Shown one piece after another: positions 5,465 to 9,399 of a DNA stretch of 9,399 nt. The DNA is from Bacteroidales bacterium (GTDB lineage Bacteria > Bacteroidota > Bacteroidia > Bacteroidales > UBA1556), in the NCBI GenBank assembly GCA_029935325.1, contig JAOZKO010000091.1:1-9399 (forward strand), read 5' to 3'. How positions within the stretch are numbered: position 1 is the stretch's first letter; each line of letters begins with the position of its first letter. The notes under the pieces were generated by a model that saw only the letters and a list, made by a program, of their open reading frames with translations, made no database searches and was not told the DNA's origin. The translations under genes and the position numbers were made by a program.

Positions 5465-7900
5465 ATGATATATCCAAATAATTTTGAAGAGAAAATAGGT
5501 TTTCTGGAAATAAGGCAGATGCTAAAGGATGCTTGTTTAAGCAATGCTGGTATACGCTATGTGGAGCAAATGCGTTTTATTTCGCATTTCGATGCCTTAG
5601 AGGTTCGCCTTGAGCAAACTAATGAGTTTAGGCAGCTAATGCTTATGGAGACTGGTTTTCCTGCTGTTAATTTTATGGACCTTACAGAGGTGCTTACTTA
5701 TCTTCAAACGGAAGGAAGTAGCATTACGCAAGAAGAGTTTTTTGATTTAATGTTGTCGCTAGCGGCAATACTCGCTGTAAAAATATATATTGCAAAACGA
5801 AAAGAGAAATATCCACAGCTAGCTTCACTTGATAAGCAAGTAATTATTGATAGCAGCCTTGTGATGCAAATGGAAGCAATAATGAATAGCAAAGGTCAGT
5901 TTAAGGACTCTGCTAGCGATAATCTATTTAGAATACGTCAGAGTATTCATCAGCTAAATTCTTCCATGCGAAACAAAATTCAGCAAAGCTTACGGATGGC
6001 CAAAAGCAAAGGTTGGACAAGGGATGATGCTGAAGTCACCATTAGAAATGGTAGAGCAGTAATACCAATGTTGGCTGCTGATAAAAGAAAAATAAAAGGC
6101 TTTGTACATGATGAAAGTAAAACAGGGCAAATGGTTTATTTGGAGCCAATTGAATTGTTTGATTCAAATAATGAGATTCGTGAACTAGAACTGCAAGAAA
6201 GACATGAAATAGCAAGAATTCTGCTGAAATTTACCGAGAGCATTCATCCTGATATTGAGAGTTTACTAATGGCTTATAAGTATTTAGGAATGATAGATTT
6301 TATTCGTGCAAAGGCTAAATTAGCATTGAATTTGGAGGCAATAAAACCAATACTGAATAAAACAGATGATTTCTATTGGCGTGAAGCTAGGCATCCCTTA
6401 TTGTTTTTGGCATTTCGGAAAAAGAGCAAAAAAGTTATTCCACTAAATATTGGTTTAAATAATGACCAGCGAATTTTAGTAATATCAGGACCTAATGCTG
6501 GCGGTAAATCTGTTTGCCTAAAGACAGTTGGTCTATTACAATATATGCTTCAATGTGGACTTCTGGTTTCCATGCGTGAGAATTCAGAGATGAGGCTATT
6601 TAGTGATATCTTTATTGATATTGGTGATGAGCAGTCTATTGAAAATGATTTGAGTACCTATAGTTCACATCTAACTAATATCAAGAATTTCCTTCAAAAG
6701 GCAAAGGAGAAGAGCCTATTTCTGATTGATGAATTTGGTACAGGAACAGAGCCTGCCATTGGTGGCGCTATTGCTGAGGCATCATTGGAGCAGCTTAATA
6801 GAAAAAGGGCTTATGGTGTGGTGACAACGCATTATAGCAATCTTAAAGCAATGGCTAAGAAGGGAAATGGAATTGTAAACGCAGCAATGCTTTTCGATAC
6901 ACGAGAGCTATTACCTCTTTATAGGTTGAAAGTTGGTCAGCCAGGTAGTTCATTCGCTTTTGAAATTGCACGCAAAATAGGACTTAATGAGCAAATTCTT
7001 GATCGGGCGAAAATGAAATCAGGAAGAAAAGAAATTGATCTTGATCAGCGCTTGCAAGAAGTAGAATTAGAGAAAGAGAGAAATGAGCTAAAGCAAAAAG
7101 AGCTTGAGTTTACCGATAGTGCTTTAAAAGATTTGGTAGATAGATACGAAGCATTAAATTCTAAATTACAGGCTGAGAAACAGACGATAATTCATAAGGC
7201 TAAATTGGAAGCAAAGGAAGTCCTGAGGGGTGCCAATAAGCTGATTGAGAACAGTATTAGAGAAATAAAAGAAAGTCAAGCAGAGAAAGATAAAGTTAAG
7301 TCTTTAAGGCGAGAGATTGAAGAAGTTAAAGGAGATTTGAATAAAAGTTTATCTCAAGAGACACCTTCCCCTAAAAAGGAAATTATTTCAACTAAAGAAA
7401 AAAAATCACAGGATATAAAAGTTGTGGAAGAGAAACCTATTGTTGGTGATGAAGTAAGATTAATTGGTCAAGAAACTGTAGGTAAACTAGAGCAGATTAA
7501 AGGTAAGAATGCTCTTGTGAGTTTTGATAGCATTAAAGTTTCAGTTAAGTTCGATAAGCTTGAAAAGGTAAAAGTAAAGAATCGCAAGCCATCAGGTAAT
7601 AGGAGCAATACTCAATACAATAGTATATTAAAGAATATCCATAATAGGTCAATAAATTTTGAAGCAAATATTGATATCCGCGGTATGCGAGCTGAAGAGG
7701 CATTAAGTTTTGTTAAACAATGGGTTGATGAAGCAGTGCTAATTAGTAGGAAGGATTTAGAAATTCTTCACGGAACAGGCAATGGTATATTGCGACAAAT
7801 TATTCGTGATTATTTAGCATCAGTAAACGAAGTGGAGTCATTTAAAGATGCCCATGTAGAGCTTGGTGGAAGTGGAAAAACCCTAATTAGATTAAACTAA
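5465..7900 (+). CDS. mutS2: MutS2 ATPase with C-terminal Smr domain
   Basis: The 811-residue length is typical of MutS2. A helical core and clamp region (about 1-320) lack the mismatch-recognition domain of MutS. The ABC-type ATPase follows, with Walker A GPNAGGKS (342-349), Walker B LFLIDE (418-423) and a switch-like TTHYSNLKAM near H456. A long charged coiled coil covers about 525-640, then a small beta domain (about 657-701, GDEVRLIGQETVGKLEQ). The Smr nuclease-like domain (about 733-811) carries IDIRG (736-740) and HGTGNG (769-774). Family members suppress homologous recombination, and the Bacillus subtilis protein splits collided ribosomes for rescue; which role applies here is unknown. 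All catalytic motifs are present and the protein is complete. The leader is a degenerate heptamer array with no Shine-Dalgarno sequence. No -7 element is visible in the 85-base gap, so readthrough from the kinase gene is plausible. Confidence 0.96.
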   Translation: MIYPNNFEEKIGFLEIRQMLKDACLSNAGIRYVEQMRFISHFDALEVRLEQTNEFRQLMLMETGFPAVNFMDLTEVLTYLQTEGSSITQEEFFDLMLSLAAILAVKIYIAKRKEKYPQLASLDKQVIIDSSLVMQMEAIMNSKGQFKDSASDNLFRIRQSIHQLNSSMRNKIQQSLRMAKSKGWTRDDAEVTIRNGRAVIPMLAADKRKIKGFVHDESKTGQMVYLEPIELFDSNNEIRELELQERHEIARILLKFTESIHPDIESLLMAYKYLGMIDFIRAKAKLALNLEAIKPILNKTDDFYWREARHPLLFLAFRKKSKKVIPLNIGLNNDQRILVISGPNAGGKSVCLKTVGLLQYMLQCGLLVSMRENSEMRLFSDIFIDIGDEQSIENDLSTYSSHLTNIKNFLQKAKEKSLFLIDEFGTGTEPAIGGAIAEASLEQLNRKRAYGVVTTHYSNLKAMAKKGNGIVNAAMLFDTRELLPLYRLKVGQPGSSFAFEIARKIGLNEQILDRAKMKSGRKEIDLDQRLQEVELEKERNELKQKELEFTDSALKDLVDRYEALNSKLQAEKQTIIHKAKLEAKEVLRGANKLIENSIREIKESQAEKDKVKSLRREIEEVKGDLNKSLSQETPSPKKEIISTKEKKSQDIKVVEEKPIVGDEVRLIGQETVGKLEQIKGKNALVSFDSIKVSVKFDKLEKVKVKNRKPSGNRSNTQYNSILKNIHNRSINFEANIDIRGMRAEEALSFVKQWVDEAVLISRKDLEILHGTGNGILRQIIRDYLASVNEVESFKDAHVELGGSGKTLIRLN

Positions 7901-7930
7901 GCCATTATCTGAACTCTATTTCAAGGTAAT

Positions 7931-8052
7931 CACAAAACACAAAACACATTCATCCTCCGAAGCTTTAGCGAAGGAGGTAAACACCCAACACAACAACATT
8001 TAACACACATCACAAAACACACATCACAAAACACAAAACACACAACACATTA
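7931..8052. repeat. 7-bp tandem repeat array, unit CACAAAA, with embedded hairpin
   Basis: Three units (CACAAAA, CACAAAA, CACATTC; 7931-7951) come before a hairpin-like insert. After it are looser units (CACCCAA, an 8-mer CACAACAA, CATTTAA; 7982-8003), then seven perfectly phased units at 8004-8052: CACACAT, CACAAAA, CACACAT, CACAAAA, CACAAAA, CACACAA and CACATTA. The folC ATG begins three bases later. Bases 7978-8057 contain no G on the plus strand, so this part of the leader RNA could form no G-C pairs within itself. Confidence 0.9.
7954..7977. repeat. Imperfect 24-nt inverted repeat inside the heptamer array
   Basis: The outer arms CCTCC (7954-7958) and GGAGG (7973-7977) pair perfectly. 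Inside them is a symmetric GAA/GAA internal loop, then GC/GC around a TTTA loop. The G.A and A.G mismatches could form sheared pairs. It resembles small dispersed palindromic repeats seen in many bacterial intergenic regions. No T-tract follows, so it is a poor terminator for mutS2. Its right arm plus the next T gives AAGGAGGT, a perfect Shine-Dalgarno-like string, but it lies 78 bases before the folC ATG. Confidence 0.6.
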
Positions 8053-8055
8053 AAA

Positions 8056-9333
8056 ATGACATACAAACAAACGCTAGACTTCCTTTATTCTCAGTTGCCT
8101 ATGTTTCAAAGGCAGGGAGCGGCAGCATATAAAGCTGACCTTAGCAATACAATTGCTCTTTGCGAAATGCTGAATAATCCTCAGAATGATTTTCCGAGTA
8201 TTCACATTGCAGGAACTAATGGTAAGGGAAGTACTGCTAATATGTTGGCATCTGTATTTCAACAGGCTGGATATAAAACAGGGCTTTATACTTCGCCGCA
8301 TTTGGTGGATTTCAGAGAACGCATAAGAGTTAATGGAAAGATGCTAAGTAAAGAATATGTTGTGAGTTTTGTAGAGCAGTATTCCAAAGAATTTATTAAG
8401 ATTCAGCCTAGTTTTTTTGAGATTACTTTTGCTATGGCTATAGATTATTTTCGCCAGCAAGAGGTGGATATAGTAATTATGGAAACAGGTATGGGTGGTA
8501 GACTGGATTCTACTAATGTGGTAAATTCAATCCTTAGTATAATTACAAATATAGGTCTTGATCATACTGCTTTTTTAGGGGATACTCTAGAAAAGATAGC
8601 AGGTGAAAAAGCAGGAATTATTAAAAACAATATCCCAGTACTAATAGGGGAGAAGCAGACTGAGATTAGTGATGTTTTTGAATCAAAAGCTATTGAAAAA
8701 GATGCACCAATTTTTTGGGCAGAGAATATGGCAGAGATTAATACTAGCATATCAGATTATGAAATAATAGTTGGTAACAACAAATGGGCGCAATTGAAAT
8801 TTCCATTAGAAGGTGTTTATCAGCAGAAGAATTTGCGAACAGCAATTGCTGCAATTGTATTATTGCAAGAGCAGTGGAAATTAGACAAAAGAGATATTAT
8901 TCTGGGCCTTGAAAATATTATCACAAACACAAATTTTGCTGGTAGATGGCAGGTATTACAAAATAATCCACAAATCATTCTGGATACAGGACATAATACT
9001 GAGGGATTGCAACTTACTATGGTGCAATTGAAAAATATGAGCTATGATAATCTGCATTTTGTTTTGGGAATGGTAAATGATAAAGACATAAGCAAAGTAC
9101 TTAAATTATTGCCCAAAGATGCTCAATACTATTTCTGCAAAGCAAATATTCCTAGGGGACTTAATGCTGATATTCTTAAAGAGGAAGCTAATAAACAAAA
9201 CCTAAAAGGTAGAATATACGAAAGTGTAAGCTCAGCTTTTGTATCGGCGAAAGAAAATGCCAAACAAGAGGATCTTATTTTTGTTGGTGGTAGTACTTTT
9301 ACGGTTGCGGAAGTTTTGGAGAGCGTTAAATAG
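8056..9333 (+). CDS. folC: FolC: folylpolyglutamate/dihydrofolate synthase
   Basis: This 425-residue cytoplasmic ligase adds glutamate to folates, and in most bacteria also to dihydropteroate, using ATP through an acyl phosphate. The Mur-ligase-type P-loop is AGTNGKGST (52-60). It is followed by SPHLVDFRERI (80-90), ETGMGGRLDSTN (143-154), NIGLDHT (165-171) and EKAGIIK (184-190), whose K185 is the likely carbamylated lysine. The C-terminal domain has FAGRWQ (294-299), LDTGHN (309-314, where many homologues have DGAHN), VLGMVNDKD (336-344) and GGSTFTVAEVL (411-421). Length and motif order are complete. Whether it is bifunctional depends on whether another dihydrofolate synthase exists in the genome. 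The start follows a G-free heptamer leader with no nearby Shine-Dalgarno sequence. The 155-base gap from mutS2 has no evident promoter. Confidence 0.96.
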   Translation: MTYKQTLDFLYSQLPMFQRQGAAAYKADLSNTIALCEMLNNPQNDFPSIHIAGTNGKGSTANMLASVFQQAGYKTGLYTSPHLVDFRERIRVNGKMLSKEYVVSFVEQYSKEFIKIQPSFFEITFAMAIDYFRQQEVDIVIMETGMGGRLDSTNVVNSILSIITNIGLDHTAFLGDTLEKIAGEKAGIIKNNIPVLIGEKQTEISDVFESKAIEKDAPIFWAENMAEINTSISDYEIIVGNNKWAQLKFPLEGVYQQKNLRTAIAAIVLLQEQWKLDKRDIILGLENIITNTNFAGRWQVLQNNPQIILDTGHNTEGLQLTMVQLKNMSYDNLHFVLGMVNDKDISKVLKLLPKDAQYYFCKANIPRGLNADILKEEANKQNLKGRIYESVSSAFVSAKENAKQEDLIFVGGSTFTVAEVLESVK

Positions 9334-9377
9334 TTTTCGCTTTCGCAACCAATCAGTTTAGCAAACTCTTTAATTTT

Positions 9378-9395
9378 ATCCGATAGCTATCGGAT
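9378..9395. repeat. Perfect 18-bp palindrome downstream of folC
   Basis: ATCCGATAG is followed directly by its reverse complement CTATCGGAT with no spacer. It lies 45 bases after the folC stop and is followed by TTTGT at the window edge. It could be a dispersed palindromic repeat of the kind common between Bacteroidota genes, a protein-binding site or part of a terminator. The lack of a loop and of a clear T-run makes a classical terminator less likely. Confidence 0.7.
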
Positions 9396-9399
9396 TTGT

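Noticed and set aside
7971..7978. AAGGAGGT as the folC ribosome binding site
   Set aside because: It is 78 bases from the ATG, it is part of an inverted repeat, and Bacteroidota rarely use Shine-Dalgarno pairing.
9355..9377. Terminator for folC: AGTTT/AAACT hairpin followed by a T-rich stretch
   Set aside because: The stem is only 5 bp and AT-rich, and the T-run is interrupted, so it is too weak to call.

Overview
The window is a stretch of low-GC chromosome from a member of the Bacteroidota. The evidence is a SusC-like TonB-dependent receptor with an N-terminal carboxypeptidase-regulatory-like domain, TAnnTTTG-type promoter elements, leaders without Shine-Dalgarno sequences next to the start codons, and the sequence style of MutS2 and FolC. 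I cannot place it below phylum level with confidence. There is no sign of phage, plasmid, IS or CRISPR sequence.

Layout. 1-223 is a non-coding leader: two different 7-bp tandem repeat arrays flank a short island that can fold. 224-1048 encodes a DnaQ-like DEDDh exonuclease. Three bases later, in the same frame and from a TTG start, comes a membrane-anchored GH25 lysozyme-family protein (1052-1873). Another 7-bp array (1876-1924) fills the convergent gap and contains the stop codon of the next gene. 1921-4146 (minus strand) is a TonB-dependent receptor whose otherwise intact frame is cut by one in-frame TAG. A divergent promoter region follows (4147-4356), with the same -7 octamer (TACTTTTG) facing each way. 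Then come, on the plus strand, a GHMP-family sugar kinase resembling heptose-7-phosphate kinase HddA (4357-5379), MutS2 with a C-terminal Smr domain (5465-7900) and FolC (8056-9333). A perfect 18-bp palindrome lies near the right end.

How the genes relate. Most are housekeeping functions without an obvious shared pathway: DNA or RNA trimming, cell-wall hydrolysis, outer-membrane uptake, heptose activation, ribosome or recombination quality control, and folate polyglutamylation. The two leftmost genes are probably one transcript, and the kinase, mutS2 and folC may be another.

The most unusual signal is in the spacers. Four of the five major intergenic regions carry tandem repeats with the same 7-bp period but different units (CCTTTAG and AATAAAT in the first spacer, AACTCCG, a degenerate CAATCCA-like unit, and CACAAAA). 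Three of these arrays run right up to start codons and form nearly G-free leaders. The one spacer without an array is the divergent promoter region. The second point of interest is the lone amber codon in the TonB receptor.
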